Program-made: the position numbers and the translations under genes
The notes under the pieces: generated by a model
Seen by the model: only the letters and a program-made list of their open reading frames with translations
Database searches by the model: none
Told to the model about the DNA's origin: nothing
Shown here: positions 24,601 to 38,950 of the stretch, one piece after another
Layout of the letters: every line of letters starts with the position of its first letter
Position numbering within the stretch: the first letter of the stretch is position 1
DNA from: Morinoia aosen
Lineage: Eukaryota > Arthropoda > Malacostraca > Amphipoda > Talitridae
Length of the DNA: 64,000 nucleotides
Direction of reading: 5' to 3'
Assembly: GCA_030386875.1 (NCBI GenBank)
Contig: CM059567.1
Coordinates: 54,544,020-54,608,019, forward strand

Positions 24601-26704
24601 AAGTTTGTCCAAGGCTACACCGTTTTGTTTCCCCTACAGACCCATTTTCTAAGCGGAATTCAAATTTTTATTTGTAATGTTCGTTTAAACATTTATTAGA
24701 TTCTAAGAGGGAGTTCCTTTGTTCGAATTTTATCTTTGAAGAAAATTTTAAACTTGCAGAATTGCAGGCTGAGACTAAAATAGATGTCTTGTTCTTACGA
24801 AGACGTAATTGCTGACTCAGACTCTATATAAGTTTAAACCTGTCGAGAGGATTCATGGTTGGCAAGTTGTTTCTCTAAGTCTGATTGCTTGGAACAGTTC
24901 AAAATAATAGCATAAAAGTTGAATAATCAACGTTGATGTTGGTCGATAACTGGTACGAATGAATTTCGATTAGGAGTATAACCAAACTTGATTCACTTGC
25001 ACGCAACGAATTATTTCAAAAACACTTTTAAAGAATTTGAAACAAAAATATATTTTAGTTACATATGCACCGTTGAACTGGTGAGAGGAAGTAGTTACAT
25101 ATGCTGAATTGAGATACGCATACTAAAAATTTCATAAAAAAAATTATTAAAATGGCGATAAAGCCAGCGACAAAAGTCAAAAAGACCTAAAAGTTCAGTT
25201 ATAAACATACCGTGTCTTGTTTTAAGGTGTTTTTTTTCTTAAATTGCGGTAAAAATTGACTCAATAGTGAATAGAAAAACTATCATCCTGTCTGAAGCAA
25301 CATAGTTTCCTTCAGCCAAACGAGTACACAAGGCGCCAAACACGCTCGTATTTTCAGTCACACTTGTTGCGAGTACTAGCCAAGCTTGTAGTTGCCCAAG
25401 GGAACAATCTCTTCATAGTTTACGGTACTTTTATTTCTGTCATTTGAGAGAACTGTAAATAGAGAAAGGTGAAAAGTGCGTATCACTAACGGAAGTGCTT
25501 TCTGGTATTATTCTCAATTTAAATTATTAACCACCTTTCGACTTGAATCTAAAATGACTTGAGAGTAGAAATGTAACATAGTGGACAAATGAAACGAAGG
25601 CGGATTATGAAATATTAATCGATTGTACGAGGTAATGAAATTTCATGCACATATGATGACGAAAAATTAGAATATGATACTAATGAAAACTACCGCTAAA
25701 CAAATAAAGAAAGCTGAAGATAACTGCAACGGCAACACTAGCTTCATCTTTTTGCAGCCGTTTCAGCATTCAGTTTTCCGTCAAGACTTTTGTGCATAAC
25801 CGAGCGTTTTAAATCTGGCCCGAGGAATATTTCATTCAAAAACTTGCCAGTCCAATTATTGATTGGACCCTTTAGTCGATTGAGGGTCGCCGGAATCTAT
25901 TTGACGAATAAAATTCTTGCAATGATAGGATTCGGTCACGGAATCCGCTTATTCGATAGAATTCCATTATAAACATGCAAATTCTCTAACGTTCTTCTTG
26001 AAGAGAATGAATTGAATCTCTGAAATTCCGATAGAAATTTATATAAATTTTGCTTTGAGCAAACATATTACCGAGCCCCTCAGAATCAGTGGGAAAAATC
26101 GGAAACGTCAAAAATTTGTCGTTTTTGATCACCTTATTGGACACGGCTACTTTTTGCTCAGTTGTGTTCCATGCGTTGTCGACTGTTAGGCAGCCTGATT
26201 TTAGTTGTCCCGTCTGCAAAAATGTGTTGTTATTTCAATACTCGGGGTTATTCTATTTATCAACGTCTTTCGTCCTAAACGTGAAATTAATGAAATGAAA
26301 TAAATAAACTTAGACCTGGGAATAATCATACTACAATGACAGAAGTAAAAGAAAAGTAACGAAGAATCACAATAAATACCAAGGAAGTAAGTGCAGAAGT
26401 ATGAGTAGGACACTTATATAACATAGTTCTGCTGCGGCCTGACACTAGAAAGTTCAATTCTCACTCTTTATACGCCATTTCAGGAACACATATCCACAAA
26501 TTCTGCCACACTGAGTTGTAGAGAGATATTAACTGGGCGATATTCTAATAGAAGAATTGAGGAAGAATTATAAACGCAAATGAAAAATTTATTACAAGTT
26601 TTTCTGCTCAGTACATACTCGTGAATGCAATAAATTTATTTACTATTACTGCTCAATTTACTGGTGACAGCTTACGACCTAATGAAGCAAGTCTGAAAAT
26701 ATAA

Positions 26705-29700
26705 GAGAGCGGTCGTGTTATTGCGTGGGAGCTGTCATGTTATTGTGTGGGAGCTGTCATGTTATTGTGAGGGAGCTGTCGTGTTATTGTGTGGGGGCTG
26801 TTGTGTTATTGTGTGGGAGCTGTCGTGTTATTGCGTGGGGGCTGTTGTGTTATTGTGTGGGAGCTGTCGTGTTATTGTGTGGGGGCTGTTGTGTTATTGT
26901 GTGGGAGCTGTCGTGTTATTGTGTGTGAGCAGTCATGTTATTGTGTGGGAGCTGTCGTGTTATTGTGTGGGGGCTGTTGTGATATTGTGTGGGAGCTGTC
27001 GTGTTATTGTGTGGGAGCTGTCGTGTTATTGTGTGGGAGCTGTCGTGTTATTGTGTGGGGGCTGTTGTGTTATTGTGTGTGAGCTGTCGTGTTATTGTGT
27101 GTGAGCTGTCGTGTTATTGTGTGGGAGCTGACGTGTTGTGTGGGAGCTGTCATGTTATTGTGTGGGAGCTGTTGTGTTATTGTGTGGGAGCTGTCATGTT
27201 ATTATGTGGGGGCTGTCGTGTTATTGTGTGGGAGCTGTCGTGTTATTGTGTGGGGGCTGTCATGTTATTGCGTGGGAGCTGTCGTGCTATTGTGCGGAGG
27301 CTGTCGTGTTATTGCGTGGGAGCTGTCATGTTATTGTGTGGGAGCTGTCGTGGTATTGTGCGGAGGCTGTCGTGTTATTGTGTGGGAGCTGTCGTGTTAT
27401 TGCGTGGGAGCTGTCATGTTATTGTGTGGGGGCTGTCGTGTTATTGTGTGGGAGCTGTCGTGTTATTGCGTGGGAGCTGCCATGTTATTGTGTGGGGGCT
27501 GTCGTGTTATTGTGTGGGAGCTGTCGTGTTATTGCGTGGGAGCTGTCATGTTATTGTGTGGGGGCTGTCATGTTATTGTGTGGGGGCTGTCATGTTATTG
27601 CGTGGGAGCTGTCATGTTATTGTGTGGGAGCTGTCGTGTTATTGTGTGGGAGCTGTCGTGTTATTGTGTGTGAGCTGTCATGTTATTGTGTGAGAGCTGT
27701 TGTGTTGTGGTGTGGGAGCTGTTGTGTTATTGTGTGGGAGCTGTCGTGTTATTGTGTGGGAGCTGTCATGTTATTGTGTGGGAGCTGTCGTGTAATTGTG
27801 TGTGAGCTGTCATGTTATTGTGTGGGAGCTGTCGTGTTATTGTGTGGGAGCTGTTGTGTTATTGTGTGGGAGCTGTTGTGTTGTGTGGGAGCTGTCGTGT
27901 CATTGTGTGGGAGCTGTCGTGTTATTGTGTGGGAGCTGTCGTGTTATTGTGTGGGAGCTGTCATGTTATTGTGTGGGGGCTGTCGTTTTATTGTTTGGGA
28001 GCTGTCGTGTTATTGTGGGGGGCTGTTGTGTTATTGCGTGGGAGCTGTCATGTTATTGTGTGGGAGCTGTCGTTTTATTGTTTGGGAGCTGTCGTGTTAT
28101 TGTGTGGGGGCTGTCGTGTTATTGTGTGGGAGCTGTCGTGTTATTGTGTGGGAGCTGTCATGTTATTGTGTGGGGGCTGTTGTGTTATTGTGTGGGGGCT
28201 GTCGTGTTATTGCGTGGGCGCTGTCATGTTATTGTGTGGGAGCTGTCGTTTTATTGTTTGGGGCTGTCATGTTATTGTGTGGGAGCTGTCGTGTTATTGT
28301 GTGGGAGCTGTCGTGTTATTGTGTGGGAGCTGTCATGTTATTGTGTGGGAGCTGTCGTTTTATTGTTTGGGAGCTGTCGTGTTATTGTGTGGGAGCTGTC
28401 GTGTTATTGTGTGGGAGCTGTCGTTTTATTGTTTGGGAGCTGTCGTTTTATTTTTTGGGAGCTGTCGTGTTATTGTGTGGGAGCTGTCGTGTTATTGTGT
28501 GGGAGCTGTCGTTTTATTGTTTGGGAGCTGTCATGTTATTGTGTGGGAGCTGTCGTGTTATGGCGTGGGAGCTGTCATGTTATTGTGTGGGAGCTGTCGT
28601 TTTATTGTGTGGGAGCTGTCGTGTTATGGCGTGGGAGCTGTCATGTTATTGTGTGGGAGCTGTCATGTTATTGTGTGGGAGCTGTCGTTTTATTGTTTGG
28701 GAGCTGTCGTGTTATGGCGTGGGAGCTGTCATGTTATTGTGTGGGAGCTGTCGTTTTATTGTTTGGGAGCTGTCGTGTTATGGCGTGGGAGCTGTCATAA
28801 TATTGTGTGGGAGCTGTCGTTTTATTGTTTGGGAGCTGTCGTGTTATGGCGTGGGAGCTGTCATGTTATTGTGTGGGAGCTGTCGTTTTATTGTTTGGGG
28901 GCTGTCATGTTATTGTGTGGGAGCTGTCGTGTTATTGTGTGGGAGCTGTCGTGTTATTGTGTGGGAGCTGTCATGTTATTGTGTGGGAGCTGTCGTTTTA
29001 TTGTTTGGGAGCTGTCGTGTTATTGTGTGGGAGCTGTCGTGTTATTGTGTGGGAGCTGTCGTTTTATTGTTTGGGAGCTGTCGTTTTATTTTTTGGGAGC
29101 TGTCGTGTTATTGTGTGGGAGCTGTCGTGTTATTGTGTGGGAGCTGTCGTTTTATTGTTTGGGAGCTGTCATGTTATTGTGTGGAAGCTGTCGTGTTATG
29201 GCGTGGGAGCTGTCATGTTATTGTGTGGGAGCTGTCGTTTTATTGTGTGGGAGCTGTCGTGTTATGGCGTGGGAGCTGTCATGTTATTGTGTGGGAGCTG
29301 TCATGCTATTGTGTGGGAGCTGTCGTTTTATTGTTTGGGAGCTGTCGTGTTATGGCGTGGGAGCTGTCATGTTATTGTGTGGGAGCTGTCGTTTTATTGT
29401 TTGGGAGCTGTCGTGTTATGGCGTGGGAGCTGTCATAATATTGTGTGGGAGCTGTCGTTTTATTGTTTGGGAGCTGTCGTGTTATGGCGTGGGAGCTGTC
29501 ATGTTATTGTGTGGGAGCTGTCGTTTTATTGTTTGGGAGCTGTCGTGTTATGGCGTGAGAGCTGTCATGTTATTGTGTGGGAGCTGTCGTGTTATTGTGT
29601 GGGAGCTGTCATGTTATTGTGTGGGAGCTGTCGTTTTATTGTTTGGGAGCTGTCGTGTTATGGCGTTGGAGCTGTCATGTTATTGTGTGGGAGCTGTCGT

Positions 29701-30660
29701 TTTATTGTGTGGGAGCTGTCGTGTTATGGCGTGGGAGCTGTCATGTTATTGTGTGGGAGCTGTCGTTTTATTGTTTGGGAGCTGTCGTGTTATGGCGTGG
29801 GAGCTGTCATGTTATTGTGTGGGGGCTGTTGTGTTATTGTGTGGGGGCTGTTGTGTTATTGTGTGGGGGCTGTTGTGTTATTGTGTGGGGGCTGTTGTGT
29901 TATTGTGTGGGGGCTGTTGTGTTATTGTGTGGGGGCTGTCATGTTATTGTGTGGGGGCTGTCATTTTATTGTGTGGGAGCTGTCATGTTATTGTGTGGGG
30001 GCTGTTGTGTTGTTGTGTGGGGGCTGTTGTGTTATTGTGTGGGAGCTGTAATGTTATTGTGTGGGGGCTGTTGTGTTATTGTGTGGGAGCTGTCGTGTTA
30101 TTGTGTGGGAGCTGTCATGTTATTGTGTGGGGGCTGTTGTGTTGTTGTGTGGGGACTGTTGTGTTATTACGTGGGAGCTGTCATGTTATTGTGTGGGGGC
30201 TGTTGTGTTATTGTGTAGGGGCTGTTGTGTTATTGTGTGAGGACTGTTGTGTTATTGCGTGGGAGCTGTCGTGTTATTGTGTGGGAGCTGTCGTGTTATT
30301 GCGTGGGAGCTGTCATGTTATTGCGTGGGAGTTGTCGTGTTATTGCGTGGGAGCTGTCATGTTATTGCGTGGGAGTTGTCGTGTTATTGCGTGGGAGCTG
30401 TCATGTTATTGCGTGGGAGCTGTCATGTTATTGCGTGGGAGCTGTCGTGTTATTGCGTGGGAGCTGTCATGTTATTGCGTGGGAGTTGTCGTGTTATTGC
30501 GTGGGAGCTGTCATGTTATTGCGTGGGAGCTGTCGTGTTATTGTGTGGGAGCTGTCATGTTATTGCGTTTGAGTTGTCGTGTTATTGCGTGAAGGCTGTC
30601 GTGTTGTTGCGTGGGAGCTGTCGTGTTATAATGGGGAGCTGTCATGTTATTGTGTATGAG
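26705..30660. repeat. 4-kb minisatellite of a 22-bp unit, about 180 copies
   Basis: The unit consists of tgtgggagctg followed by tcgtgttattg, with few indels over ~3.95 kb. Variants are in the minority and recur in order: gggagctg/gggggctg, tcgtg/tcatg/ttgtg/tcgtt, and ttattgtg/ttattgcg/ttatggcg. A higher-order duplication is visible: two rare marks, tcgttttattttttggg (28443 and 29081) and tcataatattg (28795 and 29433), recur at an offset of exactly 638 bp, which is 29 units. The unit has no stop in any plus-strand frame and 22 is not a multiple of three, so all three plus frames stay open for hundreds of codons with one peptide repeating every 22 residues. The minus strand meets TAA regularly. 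The open frames (up to 926 codons) are therefore not evidence of a gene. Confidence 0.97.
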
Positions 30661-33600
30661 GTGCTAATTTACCACTAATCACTTAAATTCTAAGAGCTAA
30701 TGGAAAACAACTGCACTATGCTTGAAATCCAAGACTTAATATCTCAGATGCACCTAAGGCTTCACTCATTTTGTTATGAAATAAACTTTCTTAGTAGAAA
30801 CTGTGTCCATGTCATTCCACTGAAATGACGCCATCTCATCACGTTATCTCACTGATCGCACCCAAGCTTTCAGCGCAATGAAGTTTTTTTAATCATTTTG
30901 TAAAAGCGGAAAACAATTCACCTATAACTTTAGACTTTATCGAAATTGTAATTATGTATCTATTAAGATGTGCTTATGGCTTGTTTCAAGAAAATTTCAT
31001 AATACTTCCGGTAGGAAACTTCGTTTTTCATCTTGCGATGGAGAAGAAAATACGCTTGCAGAGAGCAATCCAATGACTTCTAAAATCCCCTAAAATGAAT
31101 TCAAAACTATAAGAAGTGAGGATGGAAATATTTGTGTAATTCAGAGCAAGCCTGTTTGGCTCCCACTTTCAGTACTCGTATTAGAAAATTAAAATGTTTG
31201 GTTTTTAATATCAAAAATTATTTAGCGAAAAATATACAGCCACTTGTGTTAATTGAGAACTCGCAGGGAAATTTTTCAAGGTTTTTGTAAGAAAAAAAAT
31301 TAGCACTTTTCTATGAAAGCATTTGTTTACTGGAAATGAACTATTTCAGTCTTTCAAATTCGGTACTGTATTCGTATTCGGTATCCGTGCTTAACAATGA
31401 ATAATTTTGAAAATCCTCTCTAATTTACGCGAAAACGAGTAGGCGTCACTCGTCTCGCTGCCCTCTTTATGCGTTAACTCCAGGGCCTCACTAAAAAATT
31501 AATAAAAGAATAATTTAATTGTTATTAAAAATTATCAAAAATTAAAATATTATTGATTAATCAAAAAAATAATTAATTCTATACTCTTTGACTACTCAGG
31601 ACTCATATATTTTGTTTTGATGTACGTGCTTCTTAACAAAGATACAAGTCTAATGAGTTCAATGAAAGTCAAGATCATCAAATTTGAGATAATTAAATGT
31701 CATGAAAGAAATCTCAGTTCCCATTTATACATGGGTAAAAATCATCAGTCAAAGAATGAGTACTTTTTTGATACATCCTGTGTATGAACGTGTGTTGTCA
31801 GGCCTTTGTAGCTGCCGGCGGCGATCAAAACAGCAGTCTTGTTCACAGCAAATTGTTAATTTCAAGTCTCTATAACTCAAAACCTGCTGTAAAGGAAGTT
31901 CTAGTGTGTCTGTGTGGCAAAATCTTTGAGACATCATTTCTTACTTTATTTTTTCATTTATATTCTTTAACAGATTAGACGGCAGGATAAATTATTTTGA
32001 ATTGTTTGCTGCAAACTTTAAGGAAATTATCGCGCCAGTTTTCAGCTTCAATGCTTCAATGAATGTAAATTTACGTTAAATCATTTCAATCCTTTAAAAA
32101 GAAAAGGATCAGCTGCTATGTGGACCTGAGCTACTCCAAGTTCGCTTTAACTCTACTCGTTAGCTTTCGCTCGGACTGGGCCTTACAAATTCTGCACTCT
32201 GTAACCTCATTTCCATAGTCAAAGAGATCATGCTTTGGTTGGAATTGGTAGGCCTGGATGCCTGCTTCCATGCCTGTGTCGCTTCAGTGTCGTTATTTGC
32301 ATACATTTTGCTCGGTACGTTTCCACCATTTTCAGTACGTTAATCGATGAGAATTTCTGAATACGTTGAACAAATGTATAGATAGTACATCAATAGTCAG
32401 ACCATTCTGGCGAAAATCTACAAAGTGTCTGTGTTTGGGAAGAAATGTCACGTTTAAGTCGCCCCAAAAAATCAAGGAATCTCTGAATACTTCCGCTTTT
32501 TCAGTATTCATGTTTCAATCAGAGGATTTCGGGCATAAGGGACTATGACATTTTTATCTTATTTATTTTGCAAGTAGCCGCGTGCAGGCGACCGCAGGGA
32601 CGCTCCATATGACCTTTTCTGAGACGCGTCCTGCATTCTCCCAAACCATGATTCTGGACCAGGAGCAGCAGGTCTCTCATGGGAAGACTTGAAATTTCAT
32701 AGAGAAACTTCACAAGAAAATACTGCGGAGCTACGCTCAAAATTCCAAAATCTAATCAAGCATCCCGTGCTGGATAATACGAGCACGAACAAAAGGTTAC
32801 GGCTGATAACTTTTCGTGCATCATCTTGTTAACTTTCAACTCGGATGTAAACTACGACATCGCGTGGACTGTACAGGCTAATTGAGTCAAAATTTTAATG
32901 TAAAAGTCAAAAATAACTGATATTATGAAGTCCAAAACGATTGATATCATGAAGAAAATGCACAATGCGGCTAAATAACTTCAGTAGAAAGCTTTTCAGC
33001 TCATTTGACAATTATTATGTAGAATTTTTATTGCAAGTTCAAACGTTTCAATTATATAAATGTGTTGTGAACACGCGAGGTTTACTATAATCCACAGATA
33101 TTTTTGGAAACGGATGCAAATGTTTATTTATTTTCATTGCTCTCAGAATATGACATTGCTATTTTCATGAAAATATATCATCATTTGTTATTTCAGACTC
33201 AGTGCCAAATATTGCAAAATATTATTATTATTATTATTTCAGTGCAAAATATCAAGAACAAACTACTGTTTTGAAATTATTTCCGCGCAGTAAGCTCTCC
33301 AGCAAACTGAACTGACAAGTTTTCTCGACGCAACAAAGAGTTCTGGCTTTGAAGCCCTTCGGCAGTTTTTCAAAGTATTCCTTTTGTAACAAAAGCCAAT
33401 ACATTTTTTCCGTTAGTTAGTTGTCTGAAAATGCTGGAAGTAGCATTCACTTTATATTTAGAGAAAATATTTAATTGAGATTTTCCAGGAGTGAACACAA
33501 GTAGCAAAGGCCCGAAAAATAATAGCCACAGATTGTTAGTTCGATGTTTCATTATTATTGAGTCTCATAAAAATATGGACCAAGTATACTTCAATTGACT

Positions 33601-36429
33601 CCAAATTTGCAAACTCAGCCCCAGGTGTACTTTACGGACACCAGTGTTAATATAAGTGTAGTTTAAGGAAACCAGCGGATTTTTAAATGTATGTATCCAA
33701 CGGTGTTCTGCATATCTTGTCTGCAACCAAAATGAAATAATTCTTTTCTATAATACGAAGACACCCGATGAAGCTGTTGTCCTTAAAGTATACTTGATCC
33801 CAAAATATTAATATTCTTGTTACAGATTGTATTGTATTCAGCTGCTCGTGCGTCAGTCTTTTATTTACTCATTTTCACTGATACTCATTTGCTCATTTTT
33901 TATTAAAATCCCAATGAAAAAAATATGCCATCTTGTTTACCGACTGTTTGTACTGTATATATTGTAACTCAGTACATGGTGGTAGTTGAAAGTCCTTATG
34001 CGGAGAGATTCTTTTGCTTAAGAATTCCTATTTCACATTTGTTTTCATCATTGAGAAATCTGTTTTCAAAATTTCTAAAGTAGCATTTCATTTTCAAATT
34101 CTTATAAATATATTTTTATCCATTGTGCGGTATCCAGAAAAATATTCTCCACTCTTCCTCACTGTTATCAAAAAGAACTGTCCCACATTTATTCATTCAA
34201 GGACCTTTGTTTGAAGCGAACATAACGTATATCGTTCTCAGACGATACGAATGAGAAATTCTTCAGATCTATTGAAAATATGACACCATTACCTCAATTG
34301 AAAGCTGCTCTCAGGATTTTTCTTAAGAATATACTCATAAATAATGATAGTTATGCCGCTTGAGTGAGACATGAATGCAGTACAACATCCCAACAGCGCT
34401 ACAGAGTTAACATATATTGGTGGCACGTCGTGCGTTACAGTGGCTGTTGTAGAAGGATATTGTGCGCAGGATGTTGGCGAGATAAATATTCCTGCGTTGC
34501 ACAAAAGCTCCCAGTAATGAAGGTCATTATGCACAGAAAGCGCCAGCCCTGCGCTGCCTCTCCACTTTTGAAGACTATCAAAAGCTGCAATAAATTTCAG
34601 ATCTGGGCAGAATCGCTGAAATCGAACGGTGTGCAAATGAAGAGAATACTTACTGAACAAAATAACCTAAAGTGAAGCAATGTTTTATCCAAGAAAGCCA
34701 AAATAATACTATGTAAGAGAGTTAGGACGATCGTAAAAACTTTTTGTAAACATGGATAGTAAAATAGCAGGGCTTCTGATAGTTGTTACATGAAGACTAT
34801 TCAAATACTACCATCCCGAGTACTGAATTTCAACGAGAATTTAATAGCCTAAACTTTCTTATATCATAACATTAAATTTTCAAAATTTTCTGAACAGTAA
34901 TGAAAAATCTGAGCAGGAACGCGATCACGGTGTGGGTGGCCAAGTTTCCATTCGCCCACCATCGCTTGTTGTATTTTTTTAAGATACTTCATCAGCTTCG
35001 TGCGTTTTGTTACCATTTTTCATATAATCGTGTTACCGAGTTTATTTTGTGTATCTGAGCAGCAGCTACGTATGAACAATATTGCAGCATGCTGATACGA
35101 AAAATTCCTAGTAGTTAATGAATTAACTGTCAGATATAAATAATACATAATACTCATTATGGCCCCCCTCTTACACCGTGACAACGCTGAACTCTGATAA
35201 TTTCGGAACCGTATCTTCTGAAAAATGACTTATCTTTACAGACAACTAGCACATAGTGAATCAAGCTCTGGTAGCGCGTTAGAGGGTCTCAAACTTTAGC
35301 GTAACTTTACAGACACAAGCTGAGCGTATGGTGCAAGGAGAGACACGTGCGTCCTGGTCGTAACACAGCTATTATACACAACAAATTGAATAGTATTTGC
35401 TCTCCAACTTATCACAATTGGAGTGCCCAAACGTTGGTTTGGCTTAGCTACAACTTATTATGTATGTACATGAAAATTGATCAAATTTATGTTCAATACA
35501 AGCTAATAACCTAGAACTAACGAAGGAACTATGCACTGTCTTGATACTGCATGCATAAAGCAAATATTTCTCATATCTTTGCTGATGATGGCTTGTGCGA
35601 TGTTCGAAAGAACATTTTCTCTGTACTGAACTTATTCAAAACTCTGACGCACCTCTGACTTTTAGTACAAAGATTTTTGTGTTACTTCCGTGTTTTTTGT
35701 GCTTCAAATTCAATTTCTAGAAGAGCTGCTCCGTTCATTGCAGCGCTGAAACTCAGCTAAATCCAGCAGAATTTGTTAGATTACTGTGAAGTTCAGGATT
35801 GATGAGTTAGTCCAAATGTTGGCGTGTTTGTGTTTAACACTGTAAATCAATAAGAAAATTTGCGTGTTCGTATTTAACATCGCGAATCGATAAGAAAATT
35901 TAATAACATGGTAATCAAAAATAAAATTTATTAACATGGTAATCAATGACAGCATCCTTATGCACAGAAGTCAGATACTCATTACGGCCATGTAATTCGC
36001 ATGTCTTCGCCCCGCTATAAGAGTGATGGACATTATCAAGGTACAATACGCGAGTAAAATTATTGTCAGGTTGCGTAAGATTGGAAGCTCATTCCCACGG
36101 GAAATGTTGTAGGTGTTTCTGAAGACCAGCCATAGCATTGCAGCGGAGTTGTAAGATGTGCGCTCGTATTCAGTCTTGCTACAGAAATGCACTCATTTCT
36201 TAGTCTTTTATAAGCCTATTGGGAACATGAGATCCTCTTCCTCCGTGCTAGGGAGAAGAGAAACTACAGAAAACTTTTTAGCATTCAGTGTCCCGGGAAT
36301 ACAATGATGGCAACAATTTGCTTGACATCGGACAAGTATGCAACGTAGTTCTCAAAGGTATGAAGTGTAAGATATGGAGGTTACAGGGATGCTACGCAAT
36401 GCGGCGCTCACAGTTTCCTTTTTTGGGGC

Positions 36430-37240
36430 TGAAGTATAACCGTACATCACTAGTATAGCAGTACATCACGGGTATAGCAGTACATCACGGGTATAGCAGT
36501 ACATCACGAGTATAGCAGTACATCACGAGTATAGCAGTACATCACGAGTACACCAGTACATCACGAGTATAACCGTATATAACAAGTATAGCAGTACATC
36601 ACTTGTATAGCAGTACATCACGTGTATAGCAGTACATCACTAGTATAGCAGTACATCACTAGTATAGCAGTACATCACTAGTATAGCAGTACATCACGAG
36701 TATAGCAGTACATCACGGTATAGCAGTACATCACGAGTATAGCAGTACATCACGGTATAGCAGTACATCACGAGTATAGCAGTACATCACGGTATAGCAG
36801 TACATCACGAGTATAGCAGTACATCACTAGTATAGCAGTACATCACGGGTATAGCAGTACATCACGGTATAGCAGTACATCACGAGTATAGCAGTACATC
36901 ACGAGTACACCAGTACATCACGAGTATAACCGTATATAACAAGTATAGCAGTACATCACTTGTATAGCAGTACATCACGGGTATAGCAGTACATCACTAG
37001 TATAGCAGTACATCACTAGTATAGCAGTACATCACGGGTATAGCAGTACATCACGGTATAGCAGTACATCACGAGTATAGCAGTACATCACGAGTACACC
37101 AGTACATCACGAGTATAACCGTATATAACAAGTATAGCAGTTCATCACTAGTATAGCAGTCCATCACGACTCGATTCACGAGTATAGCAGTCCATCACGA
37201 CTCGATTCACGAGTATAGCAGTACATCACGAATACAACAT
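36430..37240. repeat. 18/19-bp minisatellite with higher-order structure
   Basis: About 43 copies of gtatagcagtacatcac plus one or two bases (g, gg, ga or ta). A variant block, ccagtacatcacgagtataa followed by ccgtatataacaag, recurs at 36553, 36910 and 37099 (offsets 357 and 189), showing multi-unit duplications. The last units are interrupted by copies of gactcgattcac. Confidence 0.95.
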
Positions 37241-37469
37241 GAAATACTAGCTCTGCTATGAAATACTCAAGGCCCCATTATACTTTCAATAATTTTTATG
37301 CTTCCATGCATAAATTGAATACTGCGGTCTGATAAGAATTTTTCACTTACTACAAGTTTGAAAAAGTATTAGATCTTAACTGAACTGAACTGATACGCAT
37401 TTAACAAAGCCTAAAATTAAATTTTTAAACTCTACAAGAAGCAGATCCGTATTCAGGGCCAAGATCTCA

Positions 37470-38950
37470 TTTAGAGCCGAACGCATGGCATTGGGGAGCG
37501 CCAGCACGCTGTAGTTAAGACTTAACTCAGCGGAAATTTGCGAGTGAACAGCTGCTGAAGTTTCTCACCCTAGGCCTTGAGTGTCCGATGAGGTTTGCAA
37601 TATTCTGGGTGACTCTAATTTGAGGTGGCGCCGAATAGATTGGGTCTACTGTGATCCAAATTGAGTTGTGCCGAGTTACGCCGACGACCAAAGTTTTAGG
37701 TGCCCCGAGAATCTCTTAATTCTAGAGAGGGAGGAAGCTGTCATCGCAATTCCCTGACGTGTGGCTCAAGGTAAAGCGAGCTATTAAGACTCTTCCTAAG
37801 TCCAAACGACACTGGTAACGCTTTCTCGAGCCCTCCATTACGCGAGTTGTGCTGCTCTTGCAGACTCTCAATTCAGCTCTTTGCCAAGTATGGGATCAGG
37901 GGCGGGCGTCCGCAGCCCCCAACTGCTTCGGCGCTGATCGAAATACTTTGGACAACTTTAAAGTGTGCTGCGAAAATACAAGAATTACTTTCGGTGCCCC
38001 GCTCCCAGGATTTACGTGTGATGATGACGCGCATCCCTGGTGTCGACCGGGCATCGCTGCCTGATGGTTTTCATCAAATATCGGACACAGTTCACTTGTT
38101 CTTATTGGTTAAAGGGGACCAAACTGTCAGCTCGGTGTTCGCAGCGTAATGAATTTACGGCGCGGTGCGAGAGAAGCGATGCAGTTCTAAATACATAGAG
38201 GAAGCGGCAGGACGCCATGTTGAATCAGTGCAATAATTATTGTTAGTCGAGCCATGTTTTATTGTTCTAAACACTTACGGAAAATTTACATTACTACATA
38301 AGTCTTCTACAAAACAGTAAATTATAAGTTCTCAAAGTGTAGCTTAAAAACGGAAATTTTCAGTAGAACGAAAGCAATAAAACCATTTTAATTTTTGAAC
38401 ACATGCATCTGATAATTTTCACTATTAAATGTATTTGATTTACTGGCATTTCCTTACAGTATATCCCAGCCTCAAAACGATGCTGGGTTACTCTAAAGTT
38501 TTTGAAATTAGCTAGATGAGAGATCACCTCGAACTATCATCGCATAGTATTCGAAATTATTCCCCACCGTGGATTGACTGGAGCATGTCAGGGCATATGC
38601 GCTCCGTCTTGCCTAGGATGATATGGCAGTGTTTGTTTCCCTTAAGGCCAATGCTGTCACGGCTCCGCAGTATCATTTATCTTTGGAAGGTCGGCAAGCA
38701 GAGACATCAGTCTCCAGAGATCGGGTTCGTGTCTATGCAATGTTTACAGAGGGTATCGCCGAGTGCAGCTTATCCTCCTTCTCCTCCTCCTCGGCGCCCT
38801 ACATTTCTGATCAAGGGACTACTGTACTGTTCAGTTCAGTTTGCTTCCACCGCAACGTAGGCGTGCAACTTGAGCTCAATGTCACTAGATGTGCTCCTTT
38901 TTTGTCTCCGAGAAGTTACGATCCAAGAATTGCTCCTTAGCCGCCACAAT
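37470..38950. other. Less AT-rich patch of unknown origin
   Basis: Near-even base composition. Plus-strand frames of 71-114 codons at 37847-38149 and 38516-38940 have protein-like composition (for example CCENTRITFGAPLPGF, and EGIAECSLSSFSSSSAPYI), but overlapping frames look equally plausible and I recognise no family. It could be an unidentified mobile-element remnant. No exon with good splice sites on the minus strand was found. Confidence 0.35.

Noticed and set aside
27138-30592. Open frames of up to 926 codons on the plus strand encoding a Cys-rich 22-residue repeat
   Set aside because: All three plus frames are open because the 22-bp unit lacks stops. The peptide is a translation of a minisatellite with no start context, domain or codon bias.
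26705-30660. CRISPR array
   Set aside because: There is no repeat-spacer alternation (units are contiguous), and the window is clearly eukaryotic.
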